Part shown: piece after piece, positions 1 to 5,963 of the stretch
Position numbering within the stretch: position 1 is the first letter of the stretch
Layout: each line of letters begins with the position of its first letter
NCBI RefSeq assembly: GCF_900110105.1
Contig: NZ_FOCL01000002.1
Location: 947,620-1,011,619 of the forward strand
From: Mucilaginibacter gossypiicola
Lineage (GTDB): Bacteria; Bacteroidota; Bacteroidia; Sphingobacteriales; Sphingobacteriaceae
Direction: 5' to 3'
DNA: 64,000 nt
Notes under the pieces: generated by a model
The model's database searches: none
Seen by the model: the letters and a program-made list of their open reading frames with translations, nothing else
What the model was told of the DNA's origin: nothing
Made by a program: the position numbers and the translations under genes

Positions 1-352
1 CGGGGTCTTGAAAAGATAGATGTCTATGAGATTCGGAAATGTGTCGGGCAAAGACCAATTCTGGAGGTATCACGCCTAAGTTAATATTATTTACAATATC
101 TAATGTCAGGGGAAATTTAGAGTAAGCACTAGTCCGAGGCCGACGTAATAAAAATATTTCTACCATGCCTTCCTTTACAAGTTCGTGAATAAGTTTGTCG
201 AGAGCTGAAACCGAATATACGACCTCACTTCGTAATAAATCACTAATGCTCGCGGATGGAAATCTTAAGGTAGTGTTTAAATGCGTAAATAATGAATCCA
301 GCTCATTTACCCGACTCATGCTTTCATCAAACTGCCTTTTAGCACTAAGCAT
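1..352 (-). CDS. RiboL-PSP-type HEPN domain protein (N-terminal 117 codons, cut by window edge)
   Basis: An open frame runs leftward from an ATG at 350-352 to the edge of the window with no stop in 117 codons. The visible part contains DLLRSEVVYSVSALDKLIHE followed by ELVKEG, and near the edge ESHRHLSFQDP. These match what I know of the RiboL-PSP/MAE_28990 group of HEPN domains: helix 'LLRasvVlsvSAlDtyiHelv', then 'RsFQ.P'. HEPN proteins of this group are predicted RNases in defence and stress systems. The catalytic R-x4-6-H motif would lie outside the window, so activity cannot be judged. The start overlaps the last 8 bases of the ParA gene, which implies translational coupling. No alternative family fits as well, but the call rests on motif recall. 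Confidence 0.7.
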   Translation of the reverse strand, partial: MLSAKRQFDESMSRVNELDSLFTHLNTTLRFPSASISDLLRSEVVYSVSALDKLIHELVKEGMVEIFLLRRPRTSAYSKFPLTLDIVNNINLGVIPPELVFARHISESHRHLSFQDP

Positions 353-1373
353 TTGCTTTCACTGTTTCAATGATTCTTGCAAAGTCATTGAACATCCCAT
401 TAAATGCATCCCGTTTTTCAACCATTTGTGCTAATACAGTCCCTGTTCGCCCGATTTCATTGTCCAACAAAGCGTAAACCGGTACTCCAATTGAGTGAGA
501 TTGTGGTAATAGGCTTTGAAAATCAGGTATTTCCGCCATTCCATAGTTGTGCGGAATGCCTGCTGCTTCATACACTGTGTTAGGGTATGTCATACTGGCT
601 CGCGCCAAACTTGGCGCTAATGTAGTTTCAATTGCAGTTAATATTTCATCCATATTGTTCCTAAATGGCGCAGCCGGACGGCCATTTCTTATATTGAATC
701 GCTGCATGACAGCGCCGCCAAACTTTGGATTTCTATCAGGGAAAGGATATGAAGAATTCTGAAATGCATCCTTCATTTGTGCAGCACTTCTTGACCATCT
801 CGGTAAAACGTTCGCTAAAGTATTAATTGCCATTAAGGAAAAGGGATCAGGGTTCGTTGGTATTATGAACATGTCCGAAATGGAAAAAAGGTTTTGATTA
901 ATGGCGCTTAAGCCTGGGTTTAAGTCAATTAGCACATAGTCAATCTCATAAACCTCACACGTGTTTTCTATTAGTGCATTGAATGCTCCTGGTAGATTTT
1001 GCATCGTGGCAAAAGCATTTTGAGTAGTTTGCGTGAAACTTAATTGAGGCTCTAACTCTGTCAAGTTCGGGTGACCGGGCAAAAGAAAAAGGTTTGGATT
1101 ACGATCGATAGCAAAGCAATTAATATGTCTGATAGGCTCAGGTCGTCCCTGAAAGGCAGGGTCAACACCCTCCATCAAATTGTTGCGGCGCGTTGCTGGC
1201 TCGGTATAGTAACGTTCGAAGTCGTCCTTCATTATTAAACCTGTCAAGTTACATTGTGGATCAGCATCTACTAAAAGAACTCGGCTACCTCTTTCCGCCA
1301 ATTTCCAGCCCAAATGAAATGTAGTAGTTGTCTTGCTGACACCGCCTTTGTGATTAAAGAATACTATTCGCAT
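345..1373 (-). CDS. ParA/Soj-family P-loop ATPase (MinD/ParA superclass)
   Basis: The 342-residue protein opens with a deviant Walker A motif, HKGGVSKTT (residues 8-16, signature lysine K9), followed by LVDADPQCNLT, the classic ParA second motif, and YVLIDLNPGL as Walker B. ParA ATPases form ATP-dependent dimers that position DNA or protein cargo. No ParB-like gene or obvious centromere repeat lies next to it, so plasmid partition is not the only reading. The next gene, a HEPN protein, starts inside its stop codon region (8-base overlap), so the two are likely made together, either as an ATPase/RNase pair or as a maintenance gene plus a hitchhiker. A TTG-N21-TATCTTTA promoter-like pair ends 3 bases before the ATG, suggesting a leaderless mRNA. 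Confidence 0.8.
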   Translation of the reverse strand: MRIVFFNHKGGVSKTTTTFHLGWKLAERGSRVLLVDADPQCNLTGLIMKDDFERYYTEPATRRNNLMEGVDPAFQGRPEPIRHINCFAIDRNPNLFLLPGHPNLTELEPQLSFTQTTQNAFATMQNLPGAFNALIENTCEVYEIDYVLIDLNPGLSAINQNLFSISDMFIIPTNPDPFSLMAINTLANVLPRWSRSAAQMKDAFQNSSYPFPDRNPKFGGAVMQRFNIRNGRPAAPFRNNMDEILTAIETTLAPSLARASMTYPNTVYEAAGIPHNYGMAEIPDFQSLLPQSHSIGVPVYALLDNEIGRTGTVLAQMVEKRDAFNGMFNDFARIIETVKANA

Positions 1374-1376
1374 TGC

Positions 1377-1408
1377 TAAAGATAATATTATTATAATATA
1401 TAAAACAA
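1377..1408 (-). promoter_or_regulatory. Candidate Bacteroidota promoter for the ParA-HEPN pair
   Basis: Reading the minus strand, TTG (1408-1406) is followed after 21 bases by TATCTTTA (1384-1377), one base off the TAnnTTTG box. The ParA ATG follows 3 bases later, so transcription would begin at or near the start codon. Confidence 0.3.
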
Positions 1409-1437
1409 GTTAAGCGAAACAATCAACATAACATAGT

Positions 1438-1981
1438 GTAAGCTTTGGGATGATATAGAAAACAACAAACCGCTGCGAGTTTGAGCGAAGGTCTGTGAAG
1501 AGAGAGCCGATAGGCGACTTCACAGAATGCTTCACAAGGTTACTGGCGCTGCATTTGAGCATAGGGGCAAAGCGTTGGACATTTCAAATGCTGTGACAGT
1601 ACCGAAGCCTGAGCGAAAGAAAGCAGGCGAGCCAAACAATATGAGCGACTGGATGAGTTAAGCTTGAAACGTTGCAAGCGTTACCTGGTTGCCAAACCAA
1701 GTATAAGCGCGCATAAGTGAAAGGTTGATGAAGACAGAGAAAGCTCATGTTCTGAACGACTTTGCTACCTCAACAAGCATGACAGGCAAGCGATAGCCGA
1801 TGTAGTTCAATGTGCTGCAAGCTTATTGAACGGAATGAAGCCTGGCGTGATTGTATGTGTAGCTTATGAGAGAAGAACACCGATGGACCTGGAGGGGTGG
1901 CCTATTCGCGGGATAGGCATAAGCAGAGCTTGCCTTTCTCGGTCTAAGCAACCAAAAGCGGGAAAGGCAAGTGAAGGCTTA
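1438..1981. ncRNA. Candidate large structured non-coding RNA
   Basis: This 0.5 kb gap has no convincing reading frame but a chain of inverted repeats: 1492-1500 with 1518-1526 (9 bp), 1551-1558 with 1584-1591 (8 bp), 1607-1611 with 1624-1628 (5 bp), 1662-1666 with 1675-1679 (5 bp), 1686-1690 with 1695-1699 (5 bp, 4-base loop), 1805-1811 with 1825-1831 (7 bp), 1900-1905 with 1913-1918 (6 bp) and 1929-1940 with 1960-1971 (12 bp including one G-U pair). TAAGC near 1440 and GCTTA near 1980 could close the whole. It also looks visibly richer in G and C than its neighbours, as stable RNAs are in AT-rich DNA. The strand is unknown and I do not recognise the family. A multi-hairpin origin of transfer is the main alternative. 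Confidence 0.4.
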
Positions 1982-1985
1982 TGTA

Positions 1986-2612
1986 TCAATATCGTTTCTT
2001 TGATTTTGATGGAAATAAGATATTTTTTATAAGCAACATTGCAATCGCGACTACGCCAGCGATCAAAGCATACGCGATATTGTCGGGCTTGCTTTTAGAA
2101 ACAAACTGCTCTTTTGGATAGAATGTCCTATTGTTAGGATTTGATAGAACTTGATCTGTGAGGGTCTCAATGCTTAGATTCTTTTCTAAGGATCGTAAGT
2201 CTATTTCTAAAACATTGAGATTGTCATAATCTTTCAGCTTTTGATCTGTTAAAGGATTGGTCACAGTTATTTCTATGATCAAATTCCCATACTCAACCGA
2301 ATCAACAACAGCATCAGCTCTCCGATTATTTATCATGGCCTCCTTAAGAGGGTTCACATAGTTTATAACCGAATCTTCGACAATGATGTTAGAGTTTTCG
2401 ATTATTACCTGTTCAGCCAAAGCATGTATGATTAAATCATAAGTACATTCGCCTCGTTTGTGAGCGAAGTGTTTTGCCTTAATCTTTCCATCTTTAAGGG
2501 TCAGAGTTTCGTTACAAAGAGGGCAAAAGTATTGTTGCTCCTTATCCGCTAAAGCGGAAGCGACAAGCGCATTGGTTTCATTCTGTCTGCCAAAAGGTAC
2601 CTTAAAGTCCAT
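1986..2612 (-). CDS. CoiA-like zinc-finger/nuclease-like protein with C-terminal membrane anchor
   Basis: The 208-residue product has a CoiA-type zinc module: C30-P-L-C33, then KAKHFAH (H48, H51) and C56. Next comes a stretch resembling a PD-(D/E)XK nuclease core, RRADAVVD (D100) and LIIEITVTNP (E114), and then a hydrophobic helix at about residues 179-198 followed by lysines. CoiA in Gram-positive bacteria helps recombination of incoming DNA; related domains are widespread on mobile elements. The C-terminal anchor would hold the soluble part at the inner face of the membrane, which is not typical of CoiA itself. It sits between a possible structured RNA and a possible small RNA. The family is fairly clear; the biological role is not. 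Confidence 0.6.
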   Translation of the reverse strand: MDFKVPFGRQNETNALVASALADKEQQYFCPLCNETLTLKDGKIKAKHFAHKRGECTYDLIIHALAEQVIIENSNIIVEDSVINYVNPLKEAMINNRRADAVVDSVEYGNLIIEITVTNPLTDQKLKDYDNLNVLEIDLRSLEKNLSIETLTDQVLSNPNNRTFYPKEQFVSKSKPDNIAYALIAGVVAIAMLLIKNILFPSKSKKRY

Positions 2613-2693
2613 GAGTGTTTAGGGATGAAAATTTTTACGCCTTGTGTATGATTCGCTTATATCTTCGATACACTATTTATAGGCAATTTGTTA

Positions 2694-2723
2694 TTGGCTG
2701 AACCTTAATGAGTTGTATATTTA
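2694..2723 (+). promoter_or_regulatory. Promoter for the small RNA
   Basis: TTGG at 2694-2697 and TATATTTA at 2716-2723 (one mismatch to TAnnTTTG) are separated by 19 bases counted from TTG, the spacing expected of a Bacteroidota housekeeping promoter. Transcription would start near 2730. Confidence 0.45.
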
Positions 2724-2729
2724 CAAATA

Positions 2730-2862
2730 AAGGAGCCCGAAAGCTCCTCAATTCTATCTAAAGATTAGGCCAGCAAGCCTAATTGAAGTACAGACTAAAC
2801 ATAGCATCAGCAAATGTTATGGTCAATCTGGGAGCCCTGAAGTTCGCCGCTTCGGGGCTTTT
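2730..2862 (+). ncRNA. Probable small RNA with three hairpins and its own terminator
   Basis: Downstream of a plausible promoter lie hairpins at 2732-2747 (GGAGC/GCTCC) and 2764-2783 (ATTAGGC/GCCTAAT), then an intrinsic terminator at 2833-2859 (AGCCCTGAAG/CTTCGGGGCT) followed by TTTT. No reading frame of note is present. The promoter-to-terminator length of about 130 bases is typical of a bacterial small RNA. I do not recognise the family. Confidence 0.5.
2833..2862 (+). terminator. Intrinsic terminator of the small RNA
   Basis: A 10-bp stem (AGCCCTGAAG with CTTCGGGGCT, one G-U pair) has a 7-base loop and a following T-run. Confidence 0.65.
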
Positions 2863-2867
2863 CGTTT

Positions 2868-2966
2868 AACAAATCTACGACCATTCAAGAGCTTATCCAA
2901 GATTACTTAGACTTTATTATTGCCGATCCTCCTTGTGGAACTGGAGGCTTTATGAATGGGGCTTAA
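2868..2966 (+). pseudogene. Fragment resembling an N6-adenine DNA methylase (HsdM-like motif I)
   Basis: In one frame the sequence reads QELIQDYLDFIIADPPCGTG then GFMNGA and a stop at 2964-2966. D-P-x-C/A-G-T-G-G-F is the S-adenosylmethionine-binding motif I of type I restriction methylases. Nothing before or after continues the domain, so this would be a remnant of about 30 codons beside the small RNA terminator. It is short enough to be chance, although the 9-residue motif is unusually exact. Confidence 0.35.
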
Positions 2967-3180
2967 ATCGATTATAGATACCAATTAATATGGTGTAAGG
3001 CAGCTTAATGATTGCCCATAGTAATGTAAGTACTATAAGCAGATAGAAAAGGTACTTCTTGCCTTTTGGTTGAGTCGCTTGTTCTCTTGCTATGAACTCA
3101 TTCATAGTAAAGTTTTCAGGGTGCTGTACTCCTTTAGGGGCGTTGCCTTTAGCAAGTTTGAATTTTTCCTTTGTATTCAT
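2950..3180 (-). CDS. Small membrane protein, unknown function
   Basis: The 76-residue product has a hydrophilic, lysine-rich N-terminus with EFIAREQATQ, then one long or two short membrane segments (YLFYLLIVLTLLWAIIKLPY, then TILIGIY) and a basic tail. It lies 11 bases after the secreted protein gene at 3192-3722 and reads the same way, so the group from 4014 to 2950 could be one transcript. I do not recognise it. Confidence 0.5.
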   Translation of the reverse strand: MNTKEKFKLAKGNAPKGVQHPENFTMNEFIAREQATQPKGKKYLFYLLIVLTLLWAIIKLPYTILIGIYNRFKPHS

Positions 3181-3191
3181 GTTAAGCCTCG

Positions 3192-3722
3192 CTATTTAGT
3201 GTTATTTACCATGATGCTAACTTCATAAGAGCGATCTGTTCCCATTACGCCCGGTGGAAAATCAGTAAGGACAAAAGCTATGTCATTCACCGTGTAAATA
3301 GTCTGTACACCTCCTTGACTCGGGCCAGAACCAAGCTTATCGGCATTCATCAATTGCATTTGCTTGTTGTATTCGTTCCAAGTATCAACTTCAGTAAAAC
3401 CATAAACGATGGATTTCTTATTAGGTTGCCCGAGTTCAAGTGATACCATCAGAAGACATGCATCCGGCTGATACCATGATTTACCATCTTTAGAGTAGCC
3501 AAGTATCATAGTAAAGCCCGTTTTATCAGTCTTGGGTTTAGTCCGCAACGCCCAATTGGTATCAACTGTCATTAAGTAATCATAGGTGTTTTTGTCGCAA
3601 TGAGGATCATTCATTTGCCAAAGCTTGTGCATTTGAATAAGATCTTTAGGAGCAATGTGTTGGGCTTGTGCCAGCGTTGTTATAAGACAAAACAATAGCG
3701 CCAGTGAGTATTTATTTAGCAT
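3192..3722 (-). CDS. Secreted hypothetical protein
   Basis: I chose the ATG at 3720-3722 because it places a clean signal peptide at the N-terminus (MLNKYSLALLFCLITTLAQA, cleavage after AQA); the longer frame to 3758 adds a hydrophilic leader that would spoil it. The mature part, about 155 residues, has one cysteine in NDPHCDKNTYDYL and another in PDACLLMVSL, which could form a disulfide. It follows a small lipoprotein gene at a gap of 22 bases. No family recognised. Confidence 0.6.
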   Translation of the reverse strand: MLNKYSLALLFCLITTLAQAQHIAPKDLIQMHKLWQMNDPHCDKNTYDYLMTVDTNWALRTKPKTDKTGFTMILGYSKDGKSWYQPDACLLMVSLELGQPNKKSIVYGFTEVDTWNEYNKQMQLMNADKLGSGPSQGGVQTIYTVNDIAFVLTDFPPGVMGTDRSYEVSIMVNNTK

Positions 3723-3744
3723 GATGTTAATAATGGTTTTGGGG

Positions 3745-4014
3745 TTATCTTCTTTCAATTACTAAGTCCGGCACACGACTGCCTCTGTCAACTTGATATA
3801 GCGCATCGTAATGAAAATAGAAGTATAAAGGTTGTTCACCACCGGTTCTATATACTGTCCACTCTGTAGATTGCTTAATTAAGTGGAACTGCCCCGTGTG
3901 TCCTTTATTCAGTTTAAAGAAGTCGCTTGTTGATTGGCCGATTTGCCAGTGAAAAGTGGTACAGCTTGTAAAAAATAATGTAGTGATAGCAAGCAATAGG
4001 AATAGCTTTTTCAT
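3745..4014 (-). CDS. Small lipoprotein, unknown function
   Basis: The 89-residue product begins MKKLFLLLAITTLFFTSC, a lipoprotein signal with lipobox FTSC (C18). The mature part contains FHWQIGQS, TEWTVYRT and YFYFHYDALYQVDRG. Single small lipoproteins of this shape are common on Bacteroidota elements. It probably forms an operon with the secreted protein downstream. Function unknown. Confidence 0.6.
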   Translation of the reverse strand: MKKLFLLLAITTLFFTSCTTFHWQIGQSTSDFFKLNKGHTGQFHLIKQSTEWTVYRTGGEQPLYFYFHYDALYQVDRGSRVPDLVIERR

Positions 4015-4089
4015 GTGTTAGGTTTGAACACCGAGCAGCCTCTTCGGTAGGATTATAAAACACGAAAGCGCAGGACTGAACTTAGTCTG

Positions 4090-4212
4090 AGCTTTAGAGG
4101 CACCTAGGAGAGCCCGCACGGCCACAAAACAAGTCTTCGCCCTACGCTTGCGCGTGGGCGTTCAACTCATTTGTTTTGACTGTGCTATGAAATTTCCTAG
4201 GTTTCCTAAAAG
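4090..4212. repeat. Long nested imperfect inverted repeat
   Basis: The gene-free gap 4015-4323 holds nested arms around a centre at about 4149: CGCCCTACGC (4138-4147) with GCGCGTGGGCG (4150-4160); CAAAACAA (4125-4132) with TTGTTTTG (4171-4178); GCAC (4116-4119) with GTGC (4181-4184); CCTAGG at 4103-4108 and 4196-4201; and AGCTTTAGAGG near 4090 with CCTAAAAGCT near 4203. The symmetry extends over about 120 bases. It could be a structured RNA, an origin of transfer or a resolution site. Confidence 0.5.
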
Positions 4213-4323
4213 CTAAACAAACAAAGCTTAACGCTTATATTTTCTATAAAATACTATGTCTATGTAATGGTATGTTTGCGGTTTCCTCCTGTTTTTATGC
4301 GAAGTTAATAAACTGTTGTGACA

Positions 4324-4827
4324 CTACGCCACAGCTTTCATTTGTTTTCTTTTGCTCATTGTTTGTTTATAGGGTACTATTTCTAACGAGTGATTCTTAA
4401 ATTGGCTTTCTTCCACCGCTTCGTATAGTGCAGAGCAATCAGTTATTATATAAGCGGTGTTTATACAATCGTCTATGTTTATGGTGGTTTGTTCAACACT
4501 CGTTAACCTGTAAAGTATGCGGAGAAATTTTGCAGTCAACATTGAGTATTCACATTCCTGTTGAAATTGCTCTATGCCAAAGTGTATCGAATAGTTTTCC
4601 CAAGCATCACATTCGAGCGAAAGGTAGATGATTGGGTTTACCAGTTCATGTATTGTTGTGTTTAATGTGTTCTCGCCAGATTGGCCTTTCCTAATTAGCG
4701 TACAGCGCAGTTCGTGGCGTTCGACAGTTGATAAGAGCGTTTTCGCTGCTTTAACGATTTTAAAGTAAGCAGTTTTCACCGCTTGATTATACGGTGAAAG
4801 CAGTTTGGTTTTCGTGGTTTTTTTCAT
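4324..4827 (-). CDS. Hypothetical protein, distantly similar to its downstream-strand neighbour
   Basis: I start it at MKKTTKTK (ATG at 4825-4827) rather than at 4866, because the longer form adds residues unrelated to the conserved part. The 167-residue product contains IIYLSLECDAWENYSIHFGI, which aligns with FYFYLECDFVFHYKIEFAF in the protein encoded at 4911-5429 (shared Y, LECD, Y, I, F). Both continue with a short helix containing KF-R-L. The two look like old duplicates. No signal peptide or membrane segment. Function unknown. Confidence 0.55.
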   Translation of the reverse strand: MKKTTKTKLLSPYNQAVKTAYFKIVKAAKTLLSTVERHELRCTLIRKGQSGENTLNTTIHELVNPIIYLSLECDAWENYSIHFGIEQFQQECEYSMLTAKFLRILYRLTSVEQTTINIDDCINTAYIITDCSALYEAVEESQFKNHSLEIVPYKQTMSKRKQMKAVA

Positions 4828-4910
4828 GGGAGTGTTGTTAATTAGGTTAAATAAAAAGCCAAGCATGTTGATGCCTGGCTTAGTTGATTTTTAGATGGTA
4901 ATGAGCCTGC

Positions 4911-5429
4911 CTATTGTTCTTTTAAAAGGTAGGTGTACTTAGGGTCTTGTATAGCCAAAACTGCCTTATAGAAGATAGGGAAGCTTGGTTGAAGCGCGAC
5001 CTCTTTGATTTGTTTATTGAGTTGAAATCGGCTAAGTAAGTCCCTGAATTTTGACTCATAAGCACAATCATGAAAGGCAAACTCAATTTTGTAGTGAAAG
5101 ACAAAATCACATTCAAGGTAGAAATAAAACGAGTTTGAAATAAACGCATGCATAGCGTGTGCGTTTTCACGGTTGTCATGCCTGTAATCCCGTTCAAACA
5201 CAATTTGCGGTTGCTGGGCAAGGTAAAACTTCACCTCATTTAAAACGCTCATGAAGTTTTCCTCAATGCAGGTGTTGATGCGTTTCTGTAGCTGGTCTTT
5301 CAATCTATATTTAGCAAGCAAGCATGATTTATGCAGTCTTTGGTTGTGAGGTAGTGGCTGAATGCCTGTTGAAGCATCGCCCTTTGTTATCAGGCCTGTT
5401 TTACCTCCGCGCTTAATGTTTTCGGTCAT
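4911..5429 (-). CDS. Hypothetical protein, probable paralogue of the 4324-4827 product
   Basis: The start at MTENIKRGGKTG (ATG 5427-5429) is preferred over the upstream in-frame ATG at 5552, which adds 41 residues of unlikely composition. The 172-residue product has a basic N-terminus (TENIKRGGKTGLITKG), a middle helical part, then FYFYLECDFVFHYKIEFAFH and CAYESKFRDLLSRF, similar to the neighbouring gene's protein. It is soluble by composition. The shared LECD block followed by a Y-x-I-x-F strand suggests one common fold. Function unknown. Confidence 0.5.
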   Translation of the reverse strand: MTENIKRGGKTGLITKGDASTGIQPLPHNQRLHKSCLLAKYRLKDQLQKRINTCIEENFMSVLNEVKFYLAQQPQIVFERDYRHDNRENAHAMHAFISNSFYFYLECDFVFHYKIEFAFHDCAYESKFRDLLSRFQLNKQIKEVALQPSFPIFYKAVLAIQDPKYTYLLKEQ

Positions 5430-5963
5430 GATTTTGTTGTGGTTAGTGTGTAATTGGGTGAGATTTACATTGGATTTTGTAATCAAGCGTGCTTGCCACA
5501 CTACTTTTAAAAAGACTATCAGAACTCCCGAACACCGTTGAAGCAGGATCATTAGTGAATTACCGATGCCGTAAATTGAAACGGGAGTTGTCTTTTTAAA
5601 AGGCTGAAAGGGTGTGGCAGAGGTCGCTTGAAATATATTACGCTTCTATCAAGATGATGGCCGGGGTTTATGTCAAGACTGGTCGTCTCCGCGCTTAATA
5701 GTTTCGTTTTGAGAAAATGATCTAAAAACAAAGCCCCCATACCTTGATAGAGGGCGGGGGGCTGTTTTATAATAGGTTTAGCTAAAAAATAAAGCTTAAA
5801 CAATACCTGTGCACATTGTATCTTTTAGAGCTCAAACGATCATTTGGACAGTTTTTAGCCTAAGTGAAGAAAATAGATGCTTGAAAGCTTCTTTTTTTCT
5901 ATGACGATTGATGTTCTCCCTATATATAGGTGTTGAATGGAAAAAATAAGAAATAGGAACTGC
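5430..5963. other. Gene-free stretch
   Basis: An 83-codon frame lies at 5552-5803 on the minus strand, but it contains the strong terminator hairpin at 5732-5763 and has no recognisable features. I see no other gene here. Confidence 0.5.
5732..5763 (-). terminator. Intrinsic terminator after the helicase-like gene
   Basis: AGCCCCC (5732-5738) pairs with GGGGGCT (5757-5763). On the minus strand the hairpin is followed by TTTGTTTTT, so it would end leftward transcripts from the helicase-like gene. The plus strand also has a short T-run. Confidence 0.55.

Noticed and set aside
195..434. 79-codon plus-strand frame
   Set aside because: It lies antisense to the HEPN and ParA genes, which have clear motifs; the frame has none.
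345..1373. Plasmid partition locus
   Set aside because: ParA alone is not enough: no ParB-like gene and no centromere-like repeats are visible nearby, although the part beyond the left edge cannot be seen.
1826..2032. 68-codon plus-strand frame in the structured gap
   Set aside because: No recognisable protein features; it runs through several hairpins and into the CoiA-like gene.
5552..5803. 83-codon minus-strand frame
   Set aside because: It contains the strong terminator hairpin at 5732-5763 and has no recognisable features.
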